Source of the DNA: Bacteroidaceae bacterium
Lineage (GTDB): Bacteria; Bacteroidota; Bacteroidia; Bacteroidales; Bacteroidaceae
Direction: 5' to 3'
DNA: 64,000 nt
Assembly: GCA_017651245.1 (NCBI GenBank)
Contig: JAGCDQ010000077.1
Location: 1 to 64,000, forward strand
A program made the translations under genes and the position numbers. How positions within the stretch are numbered: the first letter of the stretch is position 1; the number at the start of each line of letters is the position of its first letter. Positions 16,854 through 25,862 of the stretch are shown in pieces. The notes under the pieces were generated by a model, which saw nothing but the letters and a program-made list of their open reading frames with translations, made no database searches and had not been told where the DNA came from.

Positions 16854-17672
16854 TTATGAAAGATGTTTCGCTTCGTTCCACCAAGCATCCATCTGTTCTA
16901 AGGTCAGGTCTTTCAAGTCCTGACCTTTTTCTTTCGCTTTGGCTTCCACATAGTTGAAACGCTTGATGAACTTTTGATTGGTGTGTTCAAGAGCATTGTC
17001 AGGGTTGATTTTGTAGAGTCGGGCAGCGTTGATGAGACTGAACATCACATCGCCAAATTCCTCTGTGGCATGCTGTTTGGCAACCGCTTTCGCTTCTTCT
17101 GTTTCCGCGTTGTTGTAAAGCATTTCAACTTCTGCTTCAAACTCAGTGATTTCCTCCTTCACCTTTTTCCACACATCACGACGTTCTTCCCAATCGAAAC
17201 CCACGTTGCGCGCCTTGTCTTGAATACGATATGCCTTGATGAGCGAGGGGAGGGCATCGGGCACCCCAGCCAACACGGTTTTGTTACCGTCCTTTTCCTT
17301 CGTCTTGATTTGTTCCCATGTGCGTTTCACATCGCTGGCAGTCTCTGCTTTCACATCGCCATACACATGAGGATGACGGAAGATGAGTTTGTCGCATAGT
17401 TTGTGGCATACATCTGCCACATCGAACGCACCTTTTTCTTCACCAATTTTGGAGTAGAATACAATGTGGAGTAATACATCACCCAGTTCCTTGCAGATAT
17501 TGAGGTTGTCCTCTTTGATGAGGGCATCGCAGAGTTCATATGTTTCTTCAATGGTGTTGGGACGAAGTGATTCATTCGTCTGTTTCCTGTCCCATGGACA
17601 TTTCTCACGGAGGTCGTCCATCACGTCCAACAAACGTCCGAACGCTTCCATTTTTTCTTGTCTTGTATGCAT
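16854..17672 (-). CDS. mazG: Nucleoside triphosphate pyrophosphohydrolase MazG
   Basis: 272 aa with two MazG domains. The first opens with LREKCPWDRKQTNESLRPNT and carries the Mg2+-binding EETYEL helix and LGDVLLHIVF. The second has RVDVWKK-like helices and EEFGDVMFSLINAAR. The enzyme hydrolyses NTPs to NMP and pyrophosphate and can lower ppGpp or clean damaged nucleotides. It is convergent with metH with only 10 bp between, so no separate terminator fits there. A minus-strand TACCTTTG (17711-17718) lies about 40 bp upstream of the start. Confidence 0.92.
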   Translation of the reverse strand: MHTRQEKMEAFGRLLDVMDDLREKCPWDRKQTNESLRPNTIEETYELCDALIKEDNLNICKELGDVLLHIVFYSKIGEEKGAFDVADVCHKLCDKLIFRHPHVYGDVKAETASDVKRTWEQIKTKEKDGNKTVLAGVPDALPSLIKAYRIQDKARNVGFDWEERRDVWKKVKEEITEFEAEVEMLYNNAETEEAKAVAKQHATEEFGDVMFSLINAARLYKINPDNALEHTNQKFIKRFNYVEAKAKEKGQDLKDLTLEQMDAWWNEAKHLS

Positions 17673-17739
17673 AATCAGTTATTATAAATAATGTGAGCAC
17701 AAATTTTCTGCAAAGGTACGAAATTTTCCTCATTTTTAT

Positions 17740-17770
17740 TTTGTAGTGTCTAAAATTTGTACTACCTTTG
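17740..17770 (+). promoter_or_regulatory. Promoter of the tRNA-Ser/Glu/Glu cluster
   Basis: TTTG (17740-17743), a 19-bp spacer and TACCTTTG (17763-17770), an exact consensus match, about 75 bp before tRNA-Ser. The stretch between may be a 5' leader removed by RNase. Confidence 0.75.
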
Positions 17771-17845
17771 CACTCGCAATTGACAGAGGAGTGCCTTTAG
17801 CGGAGGAAAACGCGCCTCTTCAAGCAATTCAGAACACACGGTTCC

Positions 17846-17932
17846 GGAAGGATGGGTGAGTGGCTGAAACCACCAGTTTGCTAAACTGACGTACGGGTTA
17901 CCGTACCGGGGGTTCGAATCCCCCTCCTTCCG
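17846..17932 (+). tRNA. tRNA-Ser (GCT)
   Basis: 87 nt with a long variable arm, as in class II tRNAs. Acceptor GGAAGGA pairs with TCCTTCC, discriminator G. The anticodon loop TTGCTAA has anticodon GCT. T arm GGGGG-TTCGAAT-CCCCC. First gene of a three-tRNA unit. Confidence 0.94.
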
Positions 17933-17944
17933 CACCTTTCTGAT

Positions 17945-18019
17945 GGCGCTTTCGTCTAGCGGCTAGGACACATGCCTCTCACGCATGGAACACGGGTTCG
18001 ATTCCCGTAGGCGCTACCA
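17945..18019 (+). tRNA. tRNA-Glu (CTC), copy 1, CCA encoded
   Basis: Acceptor GGCGCTT with AGGCGCT, D arm GTCTAGCGGCTAGGAC, anticodon stem CATGC/GCATG with loop CTCTCAC (anticodon CTC), T arm ACGGG-TTCGATT-CCCGT. Discriminator A is followed by an encoded CCA. Confidence 0.92.
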
Positions 18020-18050
18020 CTTCGGAATCAAAGCCCTGCATGGGGCACTT

Positions 18051-18122
18051 GGCGCTTTCGTCTAGCGGCTAGGACACATGCCTCTCACGCATGGAACACG
18101 AGTTCGATTCTCGTAGGCGCTA
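18051..18122 (+). tRNA. tRNA-Glu (CTC), copy 2
   Basis: Identical to copy 1 except for a compensated T-stem pair (ACGAG/CTCGT instead of ACGGG/CCCGT) and no encoded CCA. A 31-bp spacer separates the copies. Confidence 0.92.
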
Positions 18123-18132
18123 CAATTGATAA

Positions 18133-18178
18133 AAATGTGACAGGACATAACAGAATGTGTCTTGCACATTTATTTTTT
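18133..18178 (+). terminator. Terminator of the tRNA cluster
   Basis: Stem AAATGTG...CACATTT is followed by ATTTTTTG, 10 bp after the second tRNA-Glu. The loop is long (about 25 nt) and could form an inner pair. Confidence 0.6.
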
Positions 18179-18252
18179 GTGAAAAATTTATGCTTCTCTT
18201 TTCAACTTCCGACAAATCTTTGTAACTTTGTCGCGATCATACTAAACAAACA

Positions 18253-18471
18253 ATGAAAAAGACAACTCCTTCTAAGATTATCAAGAAAATCAGCATCATG
18301 CTGCATCCCTACAAAAAATCCCCCAATGCCCCCACTTATGAAGACATTGCTGAAATGTGTGGCACGACTCCTGACAGAGTCTATCGCATTGCACATGGAT
18401 CACACATCCACTCTTTTGAAGACAGCGCAACGCTGACCGAACTGCAAAGAAGAGGTATTGTTCGTAGTTAA
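18253..18471 (+). CDS. Small basic HTH-like protein
   Basis: 72 aa, basic N-terminus (MKKTTPSKIIKKISIM) followed by a segment YEDIAEMCGTTPDRVYRIAHG that reads like a helix-turn-helix (IAEMCG turn TPDRVYRI). The last part EDSATLTELQRRGIV is helical. It may be a small DNA-binding regulator; the family is not recognised. A promoter -7 element TAACTTTG lies at 18223-18230, about 22 bp before the start. It is convergent with the helicase gene, 15 bp apart. Confidence 0.6.
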   Translation: MKKTTPSKIIKKISIMLHPYKKSPNAPTYEDIAEMCGTTPDRVYRIAHGSHIHSFEDSATLTELQRRGIVRS

Positions 18472-18486
18472 CCTTCTGGCTAACTA

Positions 18487-20439
18487 TCATTCTTTGGTCA
18501 CTTCTTCCACATACTGAATGAGTTTTCGATAGAAAGCATGATGGAGCAGGGTTCCCTTGTCTCCAAAAATAATCAGTTTCATACGTGCACGCGTCATCGC
18601 GACATTCATGCGGCGCAGGTCGGAGAGAAAGCCGATCTGCCCATTGTCATTGCTACGCACAAGACTGATGAGAATGATGTCTCGCTCCTGTCCCTGAAAG
18701 CCATCGACAGTATTGACGCTAATGAACTGTCGGAATGGACGGAACTCTTCTCGTTTGCGTATTTGCTGACGTAGGTATTGTGTCTGCACCTTGTAAGGAG
18801 AGATGATGCCCACATCCAAACGCTCAGACAAGAAACGTTCCTTGCCTATTTTATCAATGTAATTCTTGAGGGTGCTAAGGACCAACTCGGCTTCTGCTTT
18901 GTTGATGCGTCCATGATTTTCGCCAATAAATTGTTCTGTAAAATCGATGTTCAGCTTCTCTTCCTCTTTGAGTTCCTCGTTCACTTGCTGCAGCATCTCG
19001 TTGCCGTCAATCCATTGAATGGGGTGTTCCCAATCGAGTACGGAACGATGCTTCACACTCTCATCCGACTCCACTTCACCATGGTAGAACCAGTCGGAAG
19101 AGAATTTCATGATGGTGTCGTTCATGCGGTACTGCACTTTGAGCAACGTGACGGCATCAGGTTGATTCTCCACGATACGTTCCATGAGTGTCTTTCCAAG
19201 CCCCTGTTTCATCGCTTCGTAACATTTGATGGTGGGTGGAAGTTGTTGATGGTCACCTGCGAGGATGACACGTGAGGCGCGCCTTGTAGCAATCCAGCAT
19301 GCCGGCTCCAGGGCTTGTGCTGCCTCATCAATGAAAAGGGTGGAAAATTTGTGTCTCACCAGTAGTTTGTTGGCAGAACCGACCAAGGTGCATGCCACCA
19401 CACGTGCTTCATCAAAAAGCTGGGCGTTGATGTTCATCTCAATCTCTGCAGCACGATCACGCAAACGTGCTATCTTCTGATGGATGTTGTCACCTCGTTT
19501 GCGGTTCTCCTTCATCTGACGAATGGTCTTTCGGATGCTCCACAATTCAGGGTAGTCTGGGTGACTCTCGAATTTACGCTCGTAGGTGAAAGACAGCATC
19601 TTGTCGTTCACACGCGAGGGATTGCCAATACGAAGAACAGGTACACCATGATCCACCAGTTTCTCACTAATCCAATCGACAGCCATATTGCTTTGAGCAC
19701 ACACCAAGACTTGCGTTTCACGATGCAGGGTTTCATAAATGGCTTCTACGAGTGTCGTGGTCTTTCCCGTTCCAGGAGGACCATGCACCACTTCTACATC
19801 CTTTGCCCAAAGCACCTCATTCACTGCTGTCTCCTGTGTCTTGTTCAACCAAGGGAATTGCATCGGGGTGAAGGTACGCTTCTCTGGTTTCATCTGTCCT
19901 GCAAAGATGTCTCTCAAATCTGCCAAACGGTTGTTCTTGGCATTGATGACATCATCCAGTGCATGAAACATCGTCTTGTAAGAAGTTTCATCAAAATAGA
20001 GCTGAACACCAAAATTGTTAGCATTCTGCAGGTCAATCAATGCTTGCGAAGAGGGTAGTGTGACCACCATTTTGTCGCCATCCACGTATGAAACCGTCGA
20101 TGAAAAGGCATAATATTGAATGTCAGACTTGTTTTTAATGTCGTCGTTGAGGTATTGTGCATTGAAAGAAAAGAACTGCACAGGCTTTCCATATTCAAAC
20201 AAATGCTCGATGTCCTCATCAGCCTCATCATGGTCTTTTTTAACGATTTCAACGACCAACTGGTTCAGAGAATTGTAATAACTACGTCCTGCTTCGACAG
20301 GATACCAGCAGACGCCTCGATGAATCTTCCGCTTGATGCCCATCTTTTCCGACTGCACACGAAACTCCTCCTTTTCTGAATCATATTCCATCTGCAGGAG
20401 TTGACGAAGTCGCTGCAAATATAGAGTGCTGTTCTGCAT
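18487..20439 (-). CDS. Superfamily 1 helicase, UPF1/DNA2-like
   Basis: 650 aa. An N-terminal beta-rich region (about 30-150) precedes the SF1 core. Motif I is GPPGTGKTTTL (220-230), motif Ia VCAQSNMAVD, motif II FIDEAAQALEP, motif III LAGDHQQLPPT, motif IV KVQYRMND, motif V VNTVDGFQGQERDIILISLVRS and motif VI NVAMTRARMKLIIFGD. All motifs are intact, so it should be an active ATP-driven RNA or DNA helicase of the DNA2/NAM7 group. Its start is 6 bp after the stop of the TPR gene, so the two form a coupled pair. Confidence 0.88.
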   Translation of the reverse strand: MQNSTLYLQRLRQLLQMEYDSEKEEFRVQSEKMGIKRKIHRGVCWYPVEAGRSYYNSLNQLVVEIVKKDHDEADEDIEHLFEYGKPVQFFSFNAQYLNDDIKNKSDIQYYAFSSTVSYVDGDKMVVTLPSSQALIDLQNANNFGVQLYFDETSYKTMFHALDDVINAKNNRLADLRDIFAGQMKPEKRTFTPMQFPWLNKTQETAVNEVLWAKDVEVVHGPPGTGKTTTLVEAIYETLHRETQVLVCAQSNMAVDWISEKLVDHGVPVLRIGNPSRVNDKMLSFTYERKFESHPDYPELWSIRKTIRQMKENRKRGDNIHQKIARLRDRAAEIEMNINAQLFDEARVVACTLVGSANKLLVRHKFSTLFIDEAAQALEPACWIATRRASRVILAGDHQQLPPTIKCYEAMKQGLGKTLMERIVENQPDAVTLLKVQYRMNDTIMKFSSDWFYHGEVESDESVKHRSVLDWEHPIQWIDGNEMLQQVNEELKEEEKLNIDFTEQFIGENHGRINKAEAELVLSTLKNYIDKIGKERFLSERLDVGIISPYKVQTQYLRQQIRKREEFRPFRQFISVNTVDGFQGQERDIILISLVRSNDNGQIGFLSDLRRMNVAMTRARMKLIIFGDKGTLLHHAFYRKLIQYVEEVTKE

Positions 20440-20445
20440 GGTGAA

Positions 20446-22653
20446 TTAGTCAATGTGAAGGATTAGCGCATCAATGAAAAGCGTAAGTTCATTGCTTTCT
20501 ATCAGTTGATGATGACGAAGCACATTGAGTTTCTGTTGCAAGTTCTCAATGTTGTTTATATTAACAACGGGGGAGAGCTGCTGATAGGCTTCTTTTATCT
20601 TACCATCCGTTAAGAGGACAAGACCATACAGGATATTCGCCTCCTCATTGTTGGCGTCATTGGCTTGCAATTCATGCGCAAGCTTCAGAGTTTCCTCTTT
20701 CTTTCCATTGACCATTAAGCACCAAGCCAAGAGCTGTTTCACCAACAACGATTCTTCATCCAAGAAAGATGCCTTATACAACAATGGTAACGCTTCTTCA
20801 TATCGATTGCATTGAATGAGCGATTGAGCCGCATTGACGACATATTTCAGATGGTCTGGATCGATTTTCAGCAATTCATGATAATAGTTGATCGCCTCAT
20901 CCATTCTACCAGAATTATAGCACAGCGATGCCAGATGGCTGAGTGTCCATTTAGAGTTAGGTTTGAGACTATTTGCCACCGTGTAGGCGTGGATGGTTTC
21001 GGATGTTTGGTTCAACTTCTGGTAGCAGAATCCAATCTTTTGCCAAACGCTTGCCAAATCAGGATCGAACTCATTGTCTGCAATTGTCGTGAAGAGGTCT
21101 AATGCCGCCTGATAAAACTCCTTTCGCATCAGGAAGTCAGCATATTGGGTCATTTCCTCTTTGTTGTCTGCCAAAAGTTGTTGCAGCCAAGGGTTGCTGA
21201 AGGGTGTAATGGGCTGCTCTTTCAACGTTGTGAAAGGATTGGCAAATTGCAGTTTATAAGGATAAAGGTGGTAGAAACGGTACAAGTCAAACACATAGTG
21301 CCGACGGACATCCGCCTTCTTGGGTTTGTGCAGCTCTGCACTTTCAGCCAAATCATCAATGTCCATTCCATTGGGAATCTGGTTGCTGATTTGTGCCTCA
21401 ACAGCACTTTCTCCCATACTGCCAAGATTGGAGAAGGTGAAGCAGAGGGAGTATTTGTCACTATTGCAAAAAGGACTTCCGTTGAGAATGAGACGGATGA
21501 CCTTCTTGACCATTCCATCGGAGAACTTCTTGAGTTCAGGTGTGTAATTGTTGTCCAATGAGAAAGGGTAGAACCAATGGGGCATTTGGTGGAAGAAGGG
21601 GTATCCCTTCAAAGTGGAGAACGATGCGAAATAAACATCTGCACCATCCAGCTGCATCTCAGCCATTTCATGCATTTTTTTGTTCATCTTTTCATCCGTC
21701 ATCCATTCAGGGTTTTCTCCATTCTTGATAAAAGCCTCAGGATCAATGTTCTGTTCCTCTGGATTTTTCTTTTTCATCACGCCCTGCATCAGTGCAGGCA
21801 TGATGTCGTTACGCATCCTTGATGTGACGCTTTCAGTCGTGCAGCTCATCTGCAACTGCATCATGGTGGCATATAAGTCGTGGATAAACGTGCTATCCTC
21901 GCTGTAAACACTCAAACGATCTTTTAAGTCTTGATTGTCCTTGATCTGAACAAAGAAGAAATGGAGCACGAGCAAGAAGCCGACCAATGCGCGCTGAGAA
22001 ACGATTTCATCTTCCACCAAGTAGCAATCCAGCAAGAACAACAATTTTGTAGCATCCACAAATTCAAAAAGAGATAGGGTGACAGCTGTGATGAAAACAG
22101 CCTTGTCATTGGCGCTGATGCTGTCAGAGAAGATGATACGATTGGCTTGGTCCACATCGGTGTTCTGCCACACATCGCTGGTCCATGTCCAGTTGAACAG
22201 GCTCAGCATAGCTGTCTCATGTTCTTCTTTGAGACCTTCCAAACGGTGCTGACGAATGGAATCGCGCAGCAGTTCATCTTGTGTGACTTCCGTTGTTTCC
22301 TGCGACACCCTTTCTAATTGACTGACAAGATTTTCGAATGATGGAATCCGCTTCATTTCCTTGCAGACACTCACATACTTTTCCTCTGGATGCACCTTGA
22401 TACGCTCCAGACGTTCTATACGGCTGATCACAAAACTTAGCTGATGGCAAATGTTGGTACGAATACGTTCACGTTGTGCATCATTGAAACCCTGCAACAT
22501 GAACTGCAACATTTGCTGATAGGTTGTCCACAGGCTCTCCGTCTCTTCCATCAGTTCCCAGTTGCCAATCTCGGCAACCTTCTGACGAATCAACGGGAAA
22601 GTCTCAGCGAGATTTTCCTTTCTGAGTTTTGTCTGTATGTAAATATAGTCCAT
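20446..22653 (-). CDS. TPR-repeat protein paired with the helicase
   Basis: 735 aa, no signal peptide, so probably cytoplasmic. The N-terminal two thirds are helical and Glu/Gln-rich without a recognised domain. The C-terminal third (about 500-680) contains tetratricopeptide repeats, for example ASVWQKIGFCYQKLNQTSE, WTLSHLASLCYNSGRMDEA and HLKYVVNAAQSLIQCNRYEE. TPRs usually bind partner proteins. The 6-bp gap to the helicase gene suggests the two products work together. Function unknown. Confidence 0.75.
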   Translation of the reverse strand: MDYIYIQTKLRKENLAETFPLIRQKVAEIGNWELMEETESLWTTYQQMLQFMLQGFNDAQRERIRTNICHQLSFVISRIERLERIKVHPEEKYVSVCKEMKRIPSFENLVSQLERVSQETTEVTQDELLRDSIRQHRLEGLKEEHETAMLSLFNWTWTSDVWQNTDVDQANRIIFSDSISANDKAVFITAVTLSLFEFVDATKLLFLLDCYLVEDEIVSQRALVGFLLVLHFFFVQIKDNQDLKDRLSVYSEDSTFIHDLYATMMQLQMSCTTESVTSRMRNDIMPALMQGVMKKKNPEEQNIDPEAFIKNGENPEWMTDEKMNKKMHEMAEMQLDGADVYFASFSTLKGYPFFHQMPHWFYPFSLDNNYTPELKKFSDGMVKKVIRLILNGSPFCNSDKYSLCFTFSNLGSMGESAVEAQISNQIPNGMDIDDLAESAELHKPKKADVRRHYVFDLYRFYHLYPYKLQFANPFTTLKEQPITPFSNPWLQQLLADNKEEMTQYADFLMRKEFYQAALDLFTTIADNEFDPDLASVWQKIGFCYQKLNQTSETIHAYTVANSLKPNSKWTLSHLASLCYNSGRMDEAINYYHELLKIDPDHLKYVVNAAQSLIQCNRYEEALPLLYKASFLDEESLLVKQLLAWCLMVNGKKEETLKLAHELQANDANNEEANILYGLVLLTDGKIKEAYQQLSPVVNINNIENLQQKLNVLRHHQLIESNELTLFIDALILHID

Positions 22654-22697
22654 CTTTTTACGTTAATCTCTAAAACCAAAACTCTCGCCCCGATGCC

Positions 22698-23612
22698 TTA
22701 CTTCTTCACCAGTCCTCTTCCTTTCGCCCATTGCTTCACATCCGTCATCATCGAATCATCAAAAGTGATGCTAGGCTTCATGGGTACATACTTAAACAAA
22801 GTGTCTGGCAGATGGATTCGATGTGGTTCTGGAATGTATTCCAACGTGTTTGACAGGGTGTCAGCATTCAGCGCCTTCACAGCTAAGTCATACACACGCC
22901 TTATCTTTTCTATTTCGTTTTTTCGTGTCTGATAAACGGAGTCATTGAACAGTACACACATCAGATTTTCCACCTTCTTTTCCACCCCCAAGTCGCTGGT
23001 TCCGTTCAGACGTTTTGCGCCTCTTGCCACAGCCTCACTGGCATATGGCTCTGGAAGAATGGCACCATCATACTGGTCTTGGTCGACCATCATTCCACGT
23101 AGTTTGATATTGTTAATCTGTGGTTTGTTCAGATCAATGCTTTGCAATTTCACAGATTCCAGAATCTTGTCCGCAAAGTAATCCACAGCCGAGTGGCGAG
23201 TGATGCCGATGATCTTTTCCTTTAGACTTTCCGCTTTCAACAATCGTGCTTTTGGGGAGGTGATGAGCCACATTTTCAGTTCGCCCACCATCGCCACATA
23301 AGAGGTGTCTCCTTGTCCTTGCCATATACAAGCCTTCACCAAATCGCTCACGATGCCATCAATGTCACCATTCACGAAAGCGGTATCAGCATCCATCGCT
23401 GCCTCGAATGTGACAAGATTCACATCCACTCCCAACGAATCAAAAAGTCCTATGGAGTCAGCATAATAGAAGGGGAGGCAGTCCATCGTTGGCAGCACAC
23501 CCAATCTGAGGGCTGTGGAATCCTCATCACCAGCATTCTCGTTCGTGGAGTTGCACGAACCACAGAAGGCTGTCACTAAAAGGATGGAAAGAAAGAAAAA
23601 GAGTTTACGCAT
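22698..23612 (-). CDS. ABC transporter substrate-binding lipoprotein (NMT1/ThiY-like)
   Basis: 304 aa. Signal peptide with lipobox FCGSC (Cys20). The body matches by eye the NMT1/SsuA-like periplasmic-binding fold: LRLGVLPTMDCLPFYYAD, FEAAMDADTAFVNGDIDGIVSD, KEKIIGITRHSAVDYFAD and YDGAILPEPYASEAVARG. Such proteins bring small ligands such as pyrimidine precursors, sulfonates or nitrate to an ABC importer. No permease or ATPase gene is next to it, so its partner is elsewhere or it has another role. It lies 44 bp before the TPR gene start on the same strand. Confidence 0.78.
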   Translation of the reverse strand: MRKLFFFLSILLVTAFCGSCNSTNENAGDEDSTALRLGVLPTMDCLPFYYADSIGLFDSLGVDVNLVTFEAAMDADTAFVNGDIDGIVSDLVKACIWQGQGDTSYVAMVGELKMWLITSPKARLLKAESLKEKIIGITRHSAVDYFADKILESVKLQSIDLNKPQINNIKLRGMMVDQDQYDGAILPEPYASEAVARGAKRLNGTSDLGVEKKVENLMCVLFNDSVYQTRKNEIEKIRRVYDLAVKALNADTLSNTLEYIPEPHRIHLPDTLFKYVPMKPSITFDDSMMTDVKQWAKGRGLVKK

Positions 23613-23625
23613 ACACGATTGATTG

Positions 23626-23663
23626 AAAAGGGCAACTTGCTTCGCACTTGAAACAAGTTGCCC
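23626..23663 (-). terminator. Terminator of pgk
   Basis: A perfect 10-bp stem GGGCAACTTG/CAAGTTGCCC with a 14-nt loop is followed on the minus strand by TTTTC, 23 bp after the pgk stop. Confidence 0.75.
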
Positions 23664-23685
23664 CTGATTATTTTAGATATGATTC

Positions 23686-24954
23686 TTATTCACCCTTCAC
23701 AGCTGCGATGCCAGGAAGAACCTTACCCTCGATGGCCTCAAGAAGTGCACCACCACCTGTAGAGATGTAAGAAACCTTGTCTGCAAGACCAAACTTGTTG
23801 ACGCATGCTACAGAGTCACCACCACCGATGAGTGAGAATGCACCTTCCTGAGTAGCCTTAGCAACAGCCTCACCTACGGCACGTGAACCTACAGCAAATT
23901 CATCGCTCTCGAAGCAACCTGCAGGACCATTCCAGAGGATAGTCTTGGCACCTTCAATAGCCTTGGCAAACTTAGCCTGGCTCACAGGACCAACGTCGAG
24001 ACCTTCCCAACCAGCAGCAATTGCGTTAGATGGAAATGTCTTCTTCTCAGCACCTGGCTTGAGGGAGAATGTGGAGAAATCGAAGCCGTTGCAGCATACA
24101 GAATCCTCGCCGAGAACGAGTTCTACGCCGTTCTTCTTTGCCAGTTCCTCAACACCGAGAGCAACGTCCAGCTTGTCAAGCTCTACGATAGAGTTACCGA
24201 TCTCACCACCATGAGCCTTCATAAAGGTGTAAGTCATACCACCACAGAGGATGAGCTTGTCCACCTTGCCAAGGAGGTTCTCGATGATACCAATCTTAGT
24301 GGAAACCTTAGAACCACCCATGATAGCCACGAATGGACGCTTGATGTTGTTGAGCACGTTGTCAACAGCCTGTACTTCCTTCTCCATGAGGAGACCGAGC
24401 ATCACGTCCTTCTTGTCGAAGTAGTCAGCGATGACAGCGGTAGAAGCGTGCTTGCGGTGAGCAGTACCAAAGGCATCCATCACCCAGCAGTCAGCGTAAG
24501 AAGCGAGTTTCTTAGCGAACTCCTTCTGGCTTGCCTTCATAGCCTTCTTAGCCTCGTCATATTCTGGAGTGCCTTTCTCAACACCTACTGGCTTACCTTC
24601 CTCTTCAGGATAGTAGCGGAGGTTTTCGAGAAGGAGAACTTCGCCAGCCTTCAATGCAGCAGCCTGTGCCTCAGCCTTCTGGCAGTCATCAGCGAACTGT
24701 ACAGGAACGCCCAATGCCTGGCTCACAGCAGGAACAATCTGCTTCAGAGAAAGTTCTGGCTTCACCTTGCCCTTTGGCTTACCCATGTGAGACATGATGA
24801 TGAGGGCACCACCTTTCTCAAGAATCAGCTTGAGAGTGGGAACTGCACCACGAATACGAGTGTCGTCTGTGATGACACCATTCTGGATTGGCACGTTGAA
24901 ATCTACACGCACGATTGCCTTCTTACCGGCAAAGTTGTACTCATTGATTGTCAT
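23686..24954 (-). CDS. pgk: Phosphoglycerate kinase
   Basis: 422 aa, slightly longer than the usual 390-400. It transfers phosphate from 1,3-bisphosphoglycerate to ADP in glycolysis. Visible are the substrate motif [12 protein letters not shown] near residue 15, [24 protein letters not shown], the nucleotide-domain [21 protein letters not shown] in two blocks, [17 protein letters not shown] and [15 protein letters not shown]. Rare codons are few and usage is strongly biased, as expected for a highly expressed enzyme. It lies 42 bp after panB on the same strand and ends at a strong hairpin. Confidence 0.96.
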   Translation of the reverse strand: MTINEYNFAGKKAIVRVDFNVPIQNGVITDDTRIRGAVPTLKLILEKGGALIIMSHMGKPKGKVKPELSLKQIVPAVSQALGVPVQFADDCQKAEAQAAALKAGEVLLLENLRYYPEEEGKPVGVEKGTPEYDEAKKAMKASQKEFAKKLASYADCWVMDAFGTAHRKHASTAVIADYFDKKDVMLGLLMEKEVQAVDNVLNNIKRPFVAIMGGSKVSTKIGIIENLLGKVDKLILCGGMTYTFMKAHGGEIGNSIVELDKLDVALGVEELAKKNGVELVLGEDSVCCNGFDFSTFSLKPGAEKKTFPSNAIAAGWEGLDVGPVSQAKFAKAIEGAKTILWNGPAGCFESDEFAVGSRAVGEAVAKATQEGAFSLIGGGDSVACVNKFGLADKVSYISTGGGALLEAIEGKVLPGIAAVKGE

Positions 24955-24996
24955 AATACTTTAGTTTTAAATTTGAACTTTATTTGTTGTTTAGTT

Positions 24997-25818
24997 TTAA
25001 TATTGTTCGTTTTCATTGGGGAAGTTGCCTTCTTTCACATCCTCCACATAGTGTCCGATGGCATCAGTCATGACAGTGTTCAAGTCTGCATAGCGACGAA
25101 GGAACTTGGGCGAGAAACCACGAGTCATGCCCAGCATATCTGAGATCACCAACACCTGGCCATCGCAACCACCACCTGCACCAATACCAATCACAGGAAT
25201 CTTCAGTTCGCTTGCCACTTGTGTTGCCAACTTAGCAGGAATCTTTTCCAGCACCACAGCAAAACAGCCTGCATCTTCCAGTGCATGTGCATCGCTGATG
25301 AGTTTCTGGGCTTCAGCCTCTTCCTTGGCACGAACGGTATAGGTGCCAAACTTGTTGATGGATTGGGGCGTCAGTCCCAGGTGTCCACAAATGGGGATAC
25401 CAGCATCCAAAATCTTTCGAACGGCAGGGATGATTTCCACACCACCTTCGAGTTTAAGTGCGTCGCAGTGGGTTTCCTTCATGATACGGATGGCGTTGGT
25501 GACAGCCTCCGTCTCGTTCACCTGATAGGTTCCGAAAGGCATGTCGCAAATGACCAATGCACGTTTCACACCACGCACTACAGCCTTGGCGTGATAAATC
25601 ATCTGGTCGAGAGTGATGGGGAGGGTAGTCCAGTTACCAGCCATCACATTACTGGCAGAATCACCCACAAGGATGATATCAATGCCTGCATTGTCAGTGA
25701 TGGTGGCTGTTGTGTAATCATACGATGTAAGCATGGCAATCTTTTTACCTTCTGCTTTCATCTGAATCAGTCTATGAGTCGTGACCTTACGCTGGTCCTC
25801 TACTAAATATCCTGCCAT
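24997..25818 (-). CDS. panB: Ketopantoate hydroxymethyltransferase PanB
   Basis: 273 aa, usual size. It adds a hydroxymethyl group from 5,10-methylene-THF to 2-oxoisovalerate in pantothenate/CoA synthesis. The motifs are clear: [51 protein letters not shown] and [20 protein letters not shown] promoter -7 element TAACTTTG (minus strand, 25845-25852) lies about 27 bp before the start, so it heads the panB-pgk unit. No other pan gene is near. Confidence 0.96.
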   Translation of the reverse strand: MAGYLVEDQRKVTTHRLIQMKAEGKKIAMLTSYDYTTATITDNAGIDIILVGDSASNVMAGNWTTLPITLDQMIYHAKAVVRGVKRALVICDMPFGTYQVNETEAVTNAIRIMKETHCDALKLEGGVEIIPAVRKILDAGIPICGHLGLTPQSINKFGTYTVRAKEEAEAQKLISDAHALEDAGCFAVVLEKIPAKLATQVASELKIPVIGIGAGGGCDGQVLVISDMLGMTRGFSPKFLRRYADLNTVMTDAIGHYVEDVKEGNFPNENEQY

Positions 25819-25862
25819 TTTTCTGATTTTTGCTTAACAGGATGCAAAGTTACATATTATTA

